Origin: Druceiella hillmani
Lineage: Eukaryota > Arthropoda > Insecta > Lepidoptera > Hepialidae
Direction: 5' to 3'
Length of the DNA stretch: 64,000 bases
Assembly: GCA_039881145.1 (NCBI GenBank)
Contig: JAYKKI010000029.1
Location: 22,938,001 to 23,002,000, forward strand
In this document: positions 11,956 through 25,842 of the stretch, piece by piece
Layout: the number at the start of each line of letters is the position of its first letter
Numbering within the stretch: the first letter of the stretch is position 1
Made by a program: the position numbers and the translations under genes
Notes under the pieces: generated by a model
The model's input: the letters and a program-made list of their open reading frames with translations, nothing else
The model's database searches: none
Told to the model about the DNA's origin: nothing

Positions 11956-13321
11956 GGATGAGGGTCCATAAAAGGGTTTTTCGGCCCTTAAAATAACTCA
12001 AATTTCAGGTTGATTGCATCTATGAAATTTCTGGATTTCAATACTTCAGAACATATATATTTCAAGTTTTCAATAATATTCTTATGCTATTTTAGTACTT
12101 CATTGTTCATTAAAAGTCCAATGTTCACAATTTTGGCATTTTTGGCCAAAATTTACCCATTTTCGAAGAACGAACTTATTATTTTTATATGAGCGCAAGT
12201 GTGCTACACTTATTTAAATCTATTATGAAACAGAGTGAGTCACAAAACATAAATAAAAATAAAAGTGTTGCGCCACTGTGCTCACAATAAAAACAAAAGT
12301 TGAAACAAATGAATATAAATCTCGTCACAAGCAAATTCACGCCGTGCAAGATGTGTAATCAATCCTTATGTTCTTCAATTCTTAATGGGTAAAAATCAGT
12401 ATTTTAGAAACACTTCAAAAGTTTGTCCTAAGTGCTACACTGAAGCTTTTAAAAAAAATAAAAGAAATATATTAAGAAACATCGAAGCAGTTCCCGTGAG
12501 TTCAGAAAATGCGAAAGATAAGATTTACATTCTATCCCTGATGATGAAACATGTATAGATCCAGAAGTAATGCCGTGTACAAGTAGTAAATCAAGCGAAG
12601 CTGCCATTACTTTAGTTATAAAGAGAATGAAGAAAACACATTCCAGTTGAAGGATTTTCCTATATCAACCGTTGAAGAAATGTGTAACTTAATCCTTGCT
12701 GTCTATCAAATAAAGCAAGGAAAATCATACACTGAAGAGCATGTTAGTGATTCAGGTCTTTATGAATTGTTTATTCATACTGAACGTAATAATGTCGCAG
12801 TTGCAGTCTCTATACTATCTTCAAAAATCTGTAATACTTGGATTCAATATAGTAATTCCTACACGTCACCAATGTCTTGATATTACCAAGCAAAGTAGGA
12901 GCACATGTTTTGGACTGTTGTGCACACATTGCTGCTGTGTTGTGGTACATAGGTTATCAAAGACATGTGGAAAACAAGAAAAATCGTAATGTTGATTACA
13001 GTGATTATATTTACGATGCTGCTGCTTTTCATTGGTTGGAAAGAGATGAAATTGATGTAGAGAAGAATCTATCTAATCAAATTCAATTTAATTTTTCCTT
13101 TCATATATTAATTATATTTTAGAAAAAGATTTAAGTCTGATCTATATTTATTTAATCTGTAGGCAATAATATGTCATGCTTCATAGCAGATATGTATGTA
13201 TTGAATTTCCTCAATAAATTCATAATATATTCTATTTGTAGTGGTTTAACCGTGCATACAATAAAGTAAGAACTTTAATTTCCTTAGGTCTGAAAAACAC
13301 CCTTATGGACCTTCATCTTTT
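11956..13321 (+). mobile_element. Decayed ISL2EU-type DNA transposon
   Basis: The ends at about 11956-12005 and 13271-13321 are imperfect inverted repeats, both containing GGTCCATAA followed by a GGG…TTTTTC block about 50 bases long. Between them lie broken coding pieces that match the C-terminal part of ISL2EU-like transposases (next entry). The DDE core is missing, so this is an internally deleted, non-autonomous relic. It sits inside the HPS5 intron in the same orientation. The match to ISL2EU termini is from memory of the family's general form. Confidence 0.65.
12340..13122 (+). pseudogene. ISL2EU transposase remnant (zinc and SWIM-like parts)
   Basis: The first part (12340-12460) has Cys pairs (CKMCNQSLC) of an N-terminal zinc motif. 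From 12647 to 12880 a 77-codon stretch contains the family block YQIKQGKSYTEEHVSDSGLY. From 12877 to 13122 a second frame contains KVGAHVLDCCAHIAAVLWYI and GYQRH, a SWIM-like CxH segment typical of the C-terminus of these transposases. At least one frameshift (about 12880) and several stops separate the parts, and the catalytic DDE region is absent. I first considered a host zinc protein, but the broken frames and flanking inverted repeats favour a transposon. Confidence 0.65.
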
Positions 13322-13336
13322 CATTGATATTTAAAT

Positions 13337-13436
13337 AGGTGGTTATAAGATGCATATGGATATTTTACACATAATAAATCAAAGAGTTATTATAAGGTGG
13401 TTATAAGATGCATATGGATATTTTACAGATAATAAA
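13337..13436. repeat. Direct repeat, 42 bp, two copies, 58-bp period
   Basis: 13337-13378 and 13395-13436 are identical except for one base (C versus G). They lie just outside the right end of the ISL2EU remnant. This is a recent local duplication. Confidence 0.9.
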
Positions 13437-14192
13437 ACTTCACAATGGAATAATGCACAATTTGACTTAAAGTTAAATGGTGTAAAAGGCTGGACTTTTT
13501 GGTTTTATTAATATCTGTAGTTTTCTACATATTGATTGTATCCTGTGTTAGTCATGACAAGTATTTTATTTTATTTTGAAGTAAACAAATGGAAAATCCT
13601 CCTCTGTGTTTTCTCTTCAAAACCATTTCGACTCTGAGGTTCGATCTAGAGGTAGAATAAAATATCATTTTTAGAACGATATTTCAATGTTGATCCGTTG
13701 AGCTTATTCATGATCTTAAATGCTGATGCTCAACAAATTTTTGGGTCTCTATTAATGGAGAACTTGAAATCATGTAGAATCTTTTTTATTTACAGGTTAT
13801 AAATTATGTGTAATAGTTTTATATTAAATACAGATTCAACACTTAGTATTAACACAGGAATTATTTTACATAAACACAATTTTTTTTTCAATTGTAAATA
13901 TTATTTATAATTATTATATTTTTGTTGCGATATGGCAATTTTCCCTCAATTATCTATTTAATAACATAAAAATATTTTATTAAAAAAATTCATTATATTT
14001 TCCATCATCTTTTCAAAATATCTGGAAATTAAAAGCACCTTCATTTTATAAAAATCATAACGTAAAAAAATGTTTGGGTAACCAATGTCAGTGAATTTAT
14101 ATTGATTTTAATTTCTTCATTCTGTTTTCTTTTAAACATTTCCTTTTACCCTTCATATTCATTATATTAGAAATATTATCTACAATTTTCAG

Positions 14193-14600
14193 GTTTGTAA
14201 ACTGCTACGGAACACACAGTCCAGTGACATCAAGTACACAGCTCTTCCACTGTCTGTCGCCTCTAAATCTACATCCTGGGGAGCCATTTACAGCAATATT
14301 GAAATAAATGAGAAGGAAGAGGCATCGGATCTCATTAATAGTCTGTTCAATTTGAAAAACGGTGATTGTGAGAGTTTTGCACCGAAAACAAATACGAAAG
14401 ATGTTTTGTCTTATTTGCACGAAACTAAGGATGGCGATTTGGATTGTAGTCTCTGTTCCTTGCCGCTGGATAATGATGTTCTCATCCAAGATGGTGGACT
14501 TTGGATTTTTGTTTGCGGTCATATTTTCCATGGGGCTTGTTTAGATTTGTGTAAAGTCAAGCTTTGCCCATCATGTCTGTCACATGGACGTAAAGAATGA
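14193..14600 (+). CDS. HPS5: HPS5, last coding exon with RING-like Cys/His cluster
   Basis: The exon opens after TTTTCAG (AG at 14191-14192), phase 0, so it joins the large exon in frame. It encodes 135 residues to TGA at 14598-14600. Its last ~50 residues hold CSLC, then FVCGHIFHGACL, then CPSC: a C-x2-C … C-x-H-x2-H-x2-C … C-x2-C arrangement like the C-terminal RING/zinc ends of HOPS/CORVET subunits. The human protein as I recall it ends before this point, with no such cluster, so the domain may have been lost in vertebrates. Small extra exons between 8503 and 14193 cannot be excluded, but none is needed for phase. Ortholog alignment would settle whether this exon belongs to HPS5. Confidence 0.82.
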   Translation, partial: VCKLLRNTQSSDIKYTALPLSVASKSTSWGAIYSNIEINEKEEASDLINSLFNLKNGDCESFAPKTNTKDVLSYLHETKDGDLDCSLCSLPLDNDVLIQDGGLWIFVCGHIFHGACLDLCKVKLCPSCLSHGRKE

Positions 14601-14851
14601 AGAAAGAAACTGTTCGTATCACTTGGTTTTTTCAATTGTACGTTTTTGTACAAAGTTTTTCTATTGAGAATAGATTAATGGTCTCATTGCAGAAGATGTC
14701 TGTATGATTGCATTGCATGTTAGTGCAGTGGCATGACTCTCAATGATGAGAATCTGTACTAATTGGAAATTGATTAAATTTGTTTGTTCCAATTGAATAT
14801 GACAAATAGTCTAAAATGTTTGCTTGAACGCATATGTGAGAACCCTTGGAA

Positions 14852-14993
14852 AATAAATTTTTTTGTTTACTTATTAACAAAATTTTTACTTATATATCAT
14901 CTGTTTATACAAGACAGTGACATTGTTAGACTTTTTAATCCGTTGCTGTTTTGGCCATATTTCATGTGTGGGTAATAACAGTTATGTAATAAA
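14852..14993 (+). terminator. Candidate HPS5 polyadenylation signals
   Basis: AATAAA occurs at 14852-14857 and again at 14988-14993, 250-390 bases after the HPS5 stop. Either would give a normal-length 3' UTR. AATAAA is frequent by chance in DNA this AT-rich. Confidence 0.4.
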
Positions 14994-15327
14994 AACTTTC
15001 TCACTGACTACAATTTATGTAATTTCTTGAATATACTCCCTTAACACTTTAAAAATTAGGTGACATTTCAGTAAATTTTTCCTAAATTAAAAGAACTCCA
15101 TAAGCAATACTTTACTTTTGAGACGTATAGGTGAATTGAAAAGAGAAATTATTTTTGTTTAGATAAATGGCGACATCTAATGTTCCATAGATAAATAGAA
15201 GTGCCATACTCTGTGCCAATTGATATTTTTTTTGCTGTTAATCATTAAAGGCAAATTTAACAATAATGCTTATAATTGTAACATTGGAATAAATATAAAC
15301 TTGTTGTGGCAATCTTTTCTGAGGCTT

Positions 15328-15998
15328 AATTAAAGCTGTTGGCACACAGCGGGTAGGTCGAGACGGCCATGGGATGTCGGCAGTGCATGGGTGTGACGTG
15401 TATGTTAAACAGAGAGCATGTATTGTACCCTCGCCTCACGCGTAACCGTCCCATTGGTATATCAGTGCAGTGGCATCAGTGCAAAGCGAGCGTGGGTTTT
15501 TAGTAGAGACTTTAAGTCCAGTTGAATAGTAGTAGTTGAAATAGAAAGTATTGGAATTTTAGTGAGTGTAACATTCAAAAATTTTACATATAAAACAGCT
15601 AGTTTCCTAGATAACTACATCACAACTAAAGGACGATCCCTTCCATTGGACCCACTACAAACAAATAAATTCATGAGATAAAGAAACCAGTGTTTAACAA
15701 ACGTGGCTCTCATAATCTGCCGAAAATTTGTAACTTATATTTGTAATAATAAAATAAATTAGGAGTAATAATTATTAAATAGTACTGCCAATTTAAATAC
15801 TTGTTGCTTTGATTCAAATCTGCTTTTAGTGACAATCAAATGCTATTTTTTAAAGTAATAAAACATTTCTTCATGACTCTAATCATAAAGGATTTAAGGG
15901 GAACCATCTGAGGGTGACATTGCTGTGTGACATCTTTCGTATATTACGTCCATTATCATTGCAGTTATGGCCCGTCTGCTGTGCGCCGTCAGCTTAAG
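15328..15998. mobile_element. Candidate MITE with imperfect terminal inverted repeats
   Basis: The left end near 15328-15360 (TTAAAGCTGTTGGCACACAG…) matches the reverse complement of the right end near 15966-15998 at about 20 of 28 positions, including the shared CACAGC core. Both ends abut TTAA. The first 150 bp are distinctly GC-richer than the surroundings; the ~670-bp interior has no ORF. This fits a non-autonomous cut-and-paste element; the superfamily cannot be assigned. Confidence 0.45.
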
Positions 15999-18206
15999 AC
16001 CTAAAAATTTCCCTTAATTATACATTCAAGCATCTTAAAATATACTAAATACTCTTCTGTTGTTAAACCTGTCTGAAGTTAGATTATAAAGTTTCATTTA
16101 TGTCCACTTTTTGTATTATGAACGTATTTATTATTTTATACTTGATTTTTTTTAACTATGCTATGTTTAAAGTTTTAATTTGGCTAATGTTACTTTGATA
16201 TTCGTCACCAACTGTTTATTTGTAGATTATATTTTTATTTCACTTTAAGAAACTAAACAAAATTTTTAAAATCAAGGCCTAATTATGGGATGTTTTTGAA
16301 TTAATGGAAACGATATTGTAACAATAGTGTTATTACTTACAAAAGAATATGAAAATAAACTTTCAAAAAAGTATTCATTGTATCATATTTATTCTTTTTT
16401 TTTTTTAAATCTATCATGGAATTTAAGATTTTCGTATGTTAAATTTTTTTAGGAATTTAAAAATTGCTTCATCACAATCAAACGAAATAGATATTTAATT
16501 TTTTTCCATTTCAGGTATTAAGATTTGGTTCCATACTTCAGATGTTTATCACCATTTTTTTTAAATAGTTCATAATAAAGAAGTAAGAGTTTAATTCTAG
16601 TATGGCTATAATTCATCATTAACTGATATTTCTAGTGGCACATTAAACTATAAATTACATTAAACTTGGTGAGGTGGTATATTCAGTATTTACTTTTTGT
16701 CTTATTTTTACACTTAATGTGCATAATGTAAAATTCTATTTTGAAAAAAATTTTAAAACAGTTTTCTTATGATGCCATCAACTTTCTTATTGTTAGTTAA
16801 TAGAACAGACAACGTCAATAATCACATTAGATATAATTTTTTGGTTATAAACTTAAATAAATTATGTGGACTGTTGCTTATATACTATTGTATTAGTTGC
16901 TCTTTTTAACGGAAACGATATAATAAGTACATAGATACCTTTACTGTGTAAATTAGACATAAATTATGTAATTAATATTCGGCTAGTCAGAGAGGAATAA
17001 AAAGGGATATTTTTGATATCAATAAGGCTTTGTATGTTAAATTTAATGACATATTTAGTAATTTGTAATGTTTAGAGATAACTTGATATTTTTCTAGTAT
17101 AATGTTAGTAATTAATCATTTCGGTCTTAGAAATACAGATGTGTTTACTTGCATGAGAAGACCTCATTATTGTGTCTTAAGATATTCCTTGTTTGTACAG
17201 ATTGACGTGTAATCTTTGCACTGTACACTATGTCCTATTGGAAGTGGGTAAATACTTATTATAACATTTCGAAGCAATGACAAACTAATTTATTTTCCTA
17301 TTTACTTTTTGCCAGCTGTTCATTTTCTAATGTCCCATTTCATCAAGTAATCCACACACACTTTTATATTAATTTTAAAAATGGAGAAAACATGATATGA
17401 TTGCCAGATTTTGTTGTTTATATTTTTTAATGTGTATGACAATGTCACTTGGTGAACACTTTAAATAATTTTTAGAACGGGATTAATATTTTTTTAAATT
17501 GAATGTCTGAGATATGTTACTTAAGAATCATTATGATTTTCTACGATTTGGAATCGGCCAATAAGTCATAGAATAATTTATCATATAATTTTATATTTTA
17601 CGTTATGTTTTACTCTTATTACATTATTATAAATTTAATTTAATTTTTTTGTAAAATTTCTATAGGAACAGAGCTTAACAAGACAATTTGGTACACAACT
17701 ACAGTTGTCACAGCTATATTAGTTAACATTTCTTTTGTTATCAACAGAGTTAAAACATAACCATTAACTATTTGCTCTATCATGTTTTTTGTTTTATAAA
17801 TAATATATCTGTAATAATTTACGCTATTATTATACCAATAACTCATTAATGAAACTCTCTTTAAGTATCTTTGTTACTTGTCTTTGCAAATATTTCCAGT
17901 GTAATTTGTAAATGTAAGTGTATGGTAGCTGTAATTTCGTGGAAAATCAAATTATACTGCGACTTCAATTAAACAATAAATTCTGAAATATATATCTGCA
18001 CTGCATGGCACAGAGTGTAGTCTGTGCTATTATTATATTTCCAAAATGCTTAACGCCAGATTCAGAAGTCATTGATGACCAACATGTTTATGAAAATCTA
18101 ATGATTCTTTTTTTGTCTATTTGCTTTGAGCTGATAACATTAAGTTTAGAGTTCTAAAATATTATAACCTAATAATAAACCCTCTAGGACTTACCATTAA
18201 CCTATT

Positions 18207-18255
18207 CAATGTGCAAGGTGTCTTAAGACATCATCGCACATTAAATGGTTTAATA
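18207..18255. repeat. Imperfect palindrome centred on CTTAAG
   Basis: The arms read TTCAATGTGCAAGGTGTC and, on the other strand, TTTAATGTGCGATGATGTC, with about 16 matched positions and almost no loop. No transposon context is visible. Confidence 0.6.
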
Positions 18256-21200
18256 CAGGCCGAGTCTTATGCTAGAAAAAGAAGGGAATTTTTTAATCCA
18301 TAAATTATAGAATGAATAATTATATTTCAAAGGGTAGATACTCGCTAATTTATTTTCAATTGGAAAAAGATTAAAATTGAGTTTAATTTATTGAATTTGT
18401 TGCAACATCTAATGTCTGTATTTCTAGGGCCATTCATGTGATGTATACTCGAATTATGTAGTTAAATTATTAAGTGGATTAAGTGTTATATGGCCGTACG
18501 ATGCCCAGTGAGCGGATCAATATTTCGTAAAAAATGATATAGTACATAAAATTTTAAATAACAACATAGTTACATAACGTTGCTAAAACTGTTAAGAAAG
18601 CACTTTTTCAATTATACATTATTGATTTTGTGACATTTTTGTTTTTTTTTTGATGTCTCAGTTTAGCACTCTGGCAAAGTGTAGGTATAGAAATCTGTTA
18701 ATGAAAAATGCCTTTGTTGAAATGATAAATGTTATAGTAAATTTAAAGGACTAAATATTACTTTTTTAGCCTGTCTATTATAATAGTGATTGAGATTTAT
18801 CTAATGAAGTTTATAATTTTAGTTAATGGTTCTGTTAATCAAGCTTTGTTAATAATATGCAATCAAAGTTCTTTGTTTATGACAGTTATGTTTCAAAGTA
18901 TATGCTGATACATATTCAGCTAGATCTTGCGCATTGAAAATTTCTTTCAAAATATAAGCAAATTTTTCATTCCATTTGTGCAAATCCGTCTTGTACTTAT
19001 GTTTGCTAGTAAAGCAATGCAAAAGTTCTGATTTAAAGCAGGTCAAAACTTTTTCTAGCACGCCTTAGTATTTATTCTTTACTTCTTGCGATGACTTACA
19101 TCTCCATGGGTTAGAATAAGGTTGTTCTGTTGGGGGCAAATGTATCAGTTTTAAAATTTTTAAATTTAGCAAGAAAATAATTCCATAAACAATCGTAGGA
19201 CACTTTAAATATTTAAAGTTTTTTTGCCTGTGAATAGTGTCGATAATAAATTACAACGAAATTATGACTTAATCAAACAATCTCCAAATTCATTTAAATA
19301 AAGTAGTATAACATTGTTTTCATTGCTTTGAATCCTGGTGTGGAAATCTTCACTTGCGTCTAACTTTCTCACAGGTTAATAGGCTACTAAATGACATTTT
19401 TATTTAGTTATGGTTTCTAAACAAAACACTTGGCGCTGACTTCGTTTCTCTACTAGCAAAATTGCAAATTGTTTTCACTGCTGATGAAGTCAAAGCTACA
19501 GAATTCTTAAATTTCTGTTCCAAATTCTTGTTTGGTTTAACAGTTGATTGATAGGACAGAATTGAGATGCTACTTTAGGTTTTGTTGTAAATATTGACCA
19601 AAAAGCATAGAATTTAGGCCATAAAAGAAAATGGTTACTGGTTATGGTAGTTTTGTCCTATAGAAATTGAACCGCAAATAGCGAGTTTATGAGCAAAGAA
19701 CTTTGACTGTGTTTGGAGACTAAATAAAAAATTAAATTTTATAAAATATTACGCTTGGCCTATTATTCTATGAAATTTGTGACTTGAATTGGTTAGCATT
19801 TTACTTTGTTTTGTTTTCTTCTGTAATCTTCTTTGATTCAAGTTTAAATCTTGAAGTGTAACTTCTTTAGCCCTATTTAAACAAAAAATGGACTTAAAAT
19901 TGCCAGGAAATAATTGGGTATTTGACTAATTTTTTTTTATTTCATTAATCATAATTTCAAGGTACGAGCTGATGAGGAGTGAAAAACATTTTTAATAATC
20001 TTAAAAATTGATCGAGGTATAAAAGTTTAAATTTAATCTTTAGAGAAGGATGGCAATACTGTGTTGCGAGGTCATTTTTAATATTGCACTTTTTATTCTA
20101 CGAGAGGAAAAGAGACAGGGATCTACCCAACTCTATCCGTATCTTCAAATTTAGAAGCCTACAACAGGCTTATTTTTCAATCAATTTTTGAATTTTTTTC
20201 AAGACTGCTTTTATACTTCACAATATTGTATGAAAAATATCAAAATTTAGAATGAATCAACTACCGTATTCTGTTTCTTATTCGTTACTGTTGAAACATG
20301 GTAAAAGTTTCAATAAAGTGGTGTGAAAGTTGCATTGGAGTAATTCTGTAGATAGTGTAGTAACGCTTACTTCATGAGTTTTATTACAAAGATGAAATTG
20401 ATGATAAAATAAAATCATTCAATAATGATAAAGCAAGTATTGAGTACAGTGTGACAAGTCAAATAAATAACAAGAGACAAAGGACTGTGGCGTCAAATGA
20501 ATGAAATCTATCTAAATAAAGAATTTTCAACTGAATATATAGTATAACCTACTTTACATTTATATTATAAAAAAATATTGCACTGCCATACAAAGCTAAA
20601 GAACTTTCATTTCGGATGTGCGGATTTTCCAGATCACTGCATAGCATTTATTTTATACATTAAATCATTCTTGTATTATTTTATGGTTTTCAAGTATTGA
20701 TGTAACTATTGTAACAAAATATTTTAAGCTTCATGGTTTAATTTAAAGAGATGACATTATTCTATACTTAAATATCTCGTTGACTGAATAAAGATATTAT
20801 TTTAGACTTTTGCAACTTATGGAGCCTTATTGTTTGCGGTGGAAGCTTATTTATAAAACAGAAGGGCGTGGATAGACTATGTCTACACCTTATCCAACGT
20901 TTTTGATGACAATTTATAATATTATAAATGTGAAATGTTGTATGTATACAAAAATATAATACGTAATTTTTTAACATTATTGTATATGTTTGTGTCTCGA
21001 ATTGTACGAGTGTGTATCGTATGTAATCTACTGTATTTACATAATCACTATGAGCTTGTTTGTTTTAGACGTATTTACCTCTGTATGAAGTACAGTAATG
21101 AATCATCACAGTAATAAAAATTATTGCTAAATTAATGCTTTGTATTATTCAATAAATGTAAAGTTACCATTTTAGAGGAAGGTTTAGATTAGTTACTTCG

Positions 21201-23941
21201 CTTACTGCTATGAATCCTTCTTAAGGCATTTACTTCCATAAAAGATTGGTAAGATGTGTTTTCACTTTTCTGATATGTCCAAAATATTCCTTCATTGTAC
21301 AATACCTGCTTGTGCATGGATGTCTCCTAGTTGCTATTCATAATTTTTACATAATAGAAAAAGTACTGTAGGCAGCACTGCAAATTTTCAATTCATATTG
21401 CAATTACTAATAGAAGTTAAATTCTCTGACGAAGCAAAAAGTTGGCAATCAACTCCTATAATTGGATGCATATTCTTTAGACTGGTAACTTATTTACAAG
21501 ATATGATGCCAGTCTATTAAATGTTTGTCATGGCCATGGTTGCCTAGTAATAGATTCAAGAAAGCTTGGTCAGCCAACTTCTATCCTGGTGCTAATGGCA
21601 TGAGAGAGTAATTCCAGCCCTCTCTGAAATAGTACAGTTTCAGAGTTTCAAAACCAACTTAAAGAAAAAAAAACAAAGAATAAAACTACGCTTATTTCAT
21701 GCCAGTTGTGTTACGACGTAAAAATAGTTGTCTGCGTTATATCATGGTGGCTGGCACAGGTCGACTGAAAATGGGGGTTTTAAGTCAAACATTTAACAAA
21801 AAACATGGATCACAAATTACAAAAGGTCCGTCCATTTTTGAAAAAAAAATGCACAGTTTTGTTGTTGTTATCTTATATATTCCATCTTTTAAAACAAACG
21901 ATTCTAAAGGCAATTTTTATTAATTCCATGTGGCTTATTGCTACTGAATTCACTTGCCGAAGATTATATGTCACTGAACAATGGTACCAGTTGATTATAG
22001 TCGAGATGGTTTGAAGGTGGACCAACACTTTAAAGATATAAGATTAAATACAATCTGATGAAACAGAAAATAAAAATAGTTCGGATGTCGATGTAACAGC
22101 CTCAAGCATTACTATTTTCCCGAAGAAATATGACTTTTTACAGAACTTTGTTTCTTTGGAAAACAATATAAATATTAATAACATTTCAGAACTGATAAAT
22201 ATGTTGACCTTCATATCTCAAATCAATTAATTTCTCGCATAAATGTTTCTCTAAAATGTTGCATTGTTTTCTTTATTTTTGTACTTAATTTTTTTTGCAC
22301 TTATTATTTTATTATAAATTTTAAATTTTGTGTCTTAATTCTACTTTAGGTCAATTTACAAATAACGTCACATTAACGTAAGCTCTAAATATATTTACAA
22401 TCACCACACACAACTTGAATAAGATAAGCATAGTTTTATTTTTCAACTACAAGGGTTTTTAGTGCAGTTTCAGAGAGTGGTGGAATCACTCTCTTGCACC
22501 ATTATAACTAGATAGGGGTTGGCCGGCCAGACTTTTTTTTATCTATAATTATTAGGCAACTATGACTACAAAAGTGAAATTTTCATTAAATTAATGCGTA
22601 CATTCGGTATAGCCGCCACCCGGTCTATTGATATAAAAGCCATATTGCCAGTAGGAAAAATTCATACAAACCTCGATGTGCCAGTAAATAATTATTTATG
22701 TATTTACTATCAGTTGATGGCATTAAGAGTAGCACAGAGATATGGTTTATAAGTGTAATATTGCCGTAAAATTGAGCCAAATTCTGAGAAAAAGACCTCA
22801 ATAGCTAGTTTCTAATGAAAATATGTATACGCACTCCATATAATATACAATAGTTTTCCTATAATCACAAAAGTTTTCCTATAATCTTCTAGTGAGATTT
22901 TAAAACCACTGTTTTTTTTCAGTAGTTTCAGAAATAATGTGGGTATTATTTATTTTCGTATATTTTTAAAATATGTTCTTAATATGTAATTTATAATTAT
23001 GAAAAAAATTGAGAACCTTATTTATCCCTCATCAATTCTTATACGAGTATGAATATTTCAAAAAGGAAATATGTGGGTTAATACAATATGTTACTATGTC
23101 AAATTTCATCTTTTTAAGTAGCATAGTTTCTGTCAAAATCAACTGTGACACATGGACATACGGACACGTGAGTGGTATTGTAAGGGCTCCGTTTTGAGAT
23201 ATGGATCCCTAAAAATCAGTTAAACTTAGGTCTGGCAGGCCTAGATTATGGAGATAGATAATGAAAATAAAATGATTATGGGGGATTTCCAGTTACAGCT
23301 ATTGTAACTTTAAAACGGTTCATAATACTTGACAGTGCGCATTCTCGATAATTGTTTTATCCGGTTGAAAGTCTTTTGTGAATAATAAAGGTACACGACT
23401 ATTTAATTTTTTTGTCTGCTCTTTCTTTGCACACTGTTTTACTAGAACACCTGGACCCACAACATTATCATTTGTTGTATAAGATCCACTTTTCATCACA
23501 GGTAACAATTTAATTCAAAATCACTTCTTTTTTGTGTTTGATCAACAGAACAACGCACACTTTAAATGTTTTTAGCTGGTGTTTATTTAGATTGATCTTA
23601 TTTTCACAAGTATACTTGATCCTGACTGGACATAAATGGCTCAATATTATTATCTCGGCTGCAGCTTTATGTAGAAAAACCGGTCATTTGACTTCCTATG
23701 AATGAAATACTAACGGTGTCCCAAACTTAGTCGCCATTACTGTATGTCAATTTTGGTTGTATCTTCTAATTTTAACATTATTTTCAGTTATTATTTTAAC
23801 TATCTTCATATGTAATGGAGCTTATGGGCACATTAATGTGAAAATATAGATTTATATGCATTTTATGTGCAATTAATTAGGTTGCATACTTAATGTGGCT
23901 ATAGCACATGTGGTGCAACTAATTGAAAAAAAATGATTTGG

Positions 23942-23944
<3 letters not shown>

Positions 23945-23986
<42 letters not shown>

Positions 23987-24010
23987 TATATATATATATA
24001 TATATATATA
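23945..24010. repeat. (TA)n microsatellite
   Basis: Uninterrupted TA except for TGTACA at 23981-23986. The minus-strand ORFs of 69-71 codons across it are repeat artefacts. Confidence 0.98.
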
Positions 24011-25842
24011 GGTTGTAGGAAAAAATTGGATACGTAGTATATAAAATTTTGGTAAACGTTTTAAATTTTTTTTTAAAGCCACAATTGGCGCTTCTCGATT
24101 TGTCTATTCTATCAGTCACGTGAAACGCAAACACGTCGCATACTATTGCTACTGATACGTTATTCGAATCGAGTTAGATATCAGAATGGTAAACCAATAA
24201 AATATTACAACAATTTTGAAAGTATCTATTATTTATTTGTTAAAAAATGATACATTTTTACTTATAATATTTTTGAAGCTTGATACAAATAAAGAGATAT
24301 CTGGCTCCTTTATATTTTATTTTATGTGCAAATTGAGACAAGATTAAAAATACAGCTTTCCTAGATGGAAATGGATATTCATTTTTAAATTTTACTATAA
24401 TTCAATAATTTTTTCTTAAACTTACATCGCAAGATGGTTTTAAAAGATTATTTCTTTTTCCTTGTAATTTAGGGTCTCTGGAATGATATCCACACTGGAT
24501 ATTGGAGGAATTTATAATAATAGTATTCTTTGATATATTCTTCAACAGCTTTAGTGAGCATTTGCCTATAGGTATTGGTTTTTTAAATAATTGATAAGAT
24601 CATTGTTCATTTAAAATTTTTGTATTGTCACAAAATTATCCAAATTATAAAAAAACTGCAGGTTCTCATTCGAAATACATCATTCGACTTTTATTTGATA
24701 AATGCTCTTATTTAGCTGTGTTGAAAGGATAGTAAAATATGTGATAGTCGATCGATCGCGCAATACAAATTTAGTATCCATTAGGAACACCAGCATCTCA
24801 GAATGTGCAGATTACTATTACGTGTTTCACAGTTTAAGAACCTCTGTACTAAATACATTTTTAAAGTTCCATAGTTCGAATTGTAAAAACGTTTATCCGT
24901 GTCTAGCGGTCACACTCTTATAGTTTCTGCAATTTAAGAAATATATAAATAAAATTTTGCAAGTGTAGGCTTCATAAAGAGACCTCAAACAATATGTAGT
25001 AAAGTATAAAAAAATTCCCACTTAAAGTAGGCGTCAATGAATTTGTTTGCCCATTGAGTTACATACCATTGGATAGTTTTTTAAAATTAAATTGAGCTTT
25101 AATTTACAATATTTCATTTCTAAGCTCCATTTTCGAAATACGAAGCTTTAAATTGACGTGACTCTATTCGTCATATCCTCTTCCTGTAATTTTTTATCAC
25201 ATTGTATGATAATATTTAAAAAAACATAGGTTTAAAGTAAGTTTTAAAAATCAAATACCTCAGGAGGGTTACGGACAATCCTTTCCTGGCCCACCATCTG
25301 GCGACCTGGGTAGTTTCACGATTGGTGTTGGGGGGATGGGGGTTAGGTGGGTGGCAAATCCTGCCAAGAAAATATATAGGAACAAATCTATGGGAATCTC
25401 TGCCCGTTATGGTAAAAGAAAGAGAAGAAGTTCACTGTGTTCAGTTAAATTGAACTGTGCCTAAACTCAGAACTGACGCAGGGTAAAATAGAAGCCTGCG
25501 AAATAGACACATATCGCTAGAAAGCACAGACAACCTGTATCAAAGAGCGACAGTGAGAGGACTCCGGGTGGGAGATGATACCGAAGAAGGTATATCTGAG
25601 AATATGAATAGTCCAATAGTGAAAATTACGAGGACTACCGCGAACTTAGCTAGAGTATTGGGCGTGGGAAAAAACGCCAAAGATGACATCAAAACTTGTG
25701 TTAGGGATATTAAAGACTAAATTGAACTCCTCATCAGAAAACTAAAAGAGTGAGGAGAGGTACAAAAAGCGACGAGGGACGACTTGGACTTTGAACTCCA
25801 AATATACTAGACAGATAAAGAAAGACAACGATCTAAGATAGT

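Larger units (their letters stand above)
8504..14192 (+). other. HPS5 intron, 5.7 kb
   Basis: Starts GTGAGT and ends TTTTCAG, phase 0 on both sides. It contains a GC-richer block (8690-8935), an ISL2EU-type transposon (11956-13321) and a 42-bp direct repeat (13337-13436). The rest (8936-11955 and 13437-14192) is AT-rich with no gene recognised. A 106-codon ORF at 9163-9483 looks like chance: it has no known motif and AT-driven composition. Confidence 0.8.
15999..25289. other. Gene-poor AT-rich intergenic DNA
   Basis: No host gene recognised in 9.3 kb. Short ORFs here (17640-17846, 18849-19061, 20768-20977, 21699-22014, 23009-23197, 24702-24923) have no recognisable motif. The minus-strand stretch around 18850-19600 reads in broken frames with fairly polar protein-like composition and could be an unrecognised relic. 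An imperfect palindrome lies at 18207-18255 and a (TA)n tract at 23945-24010. Confidence 0.5.
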
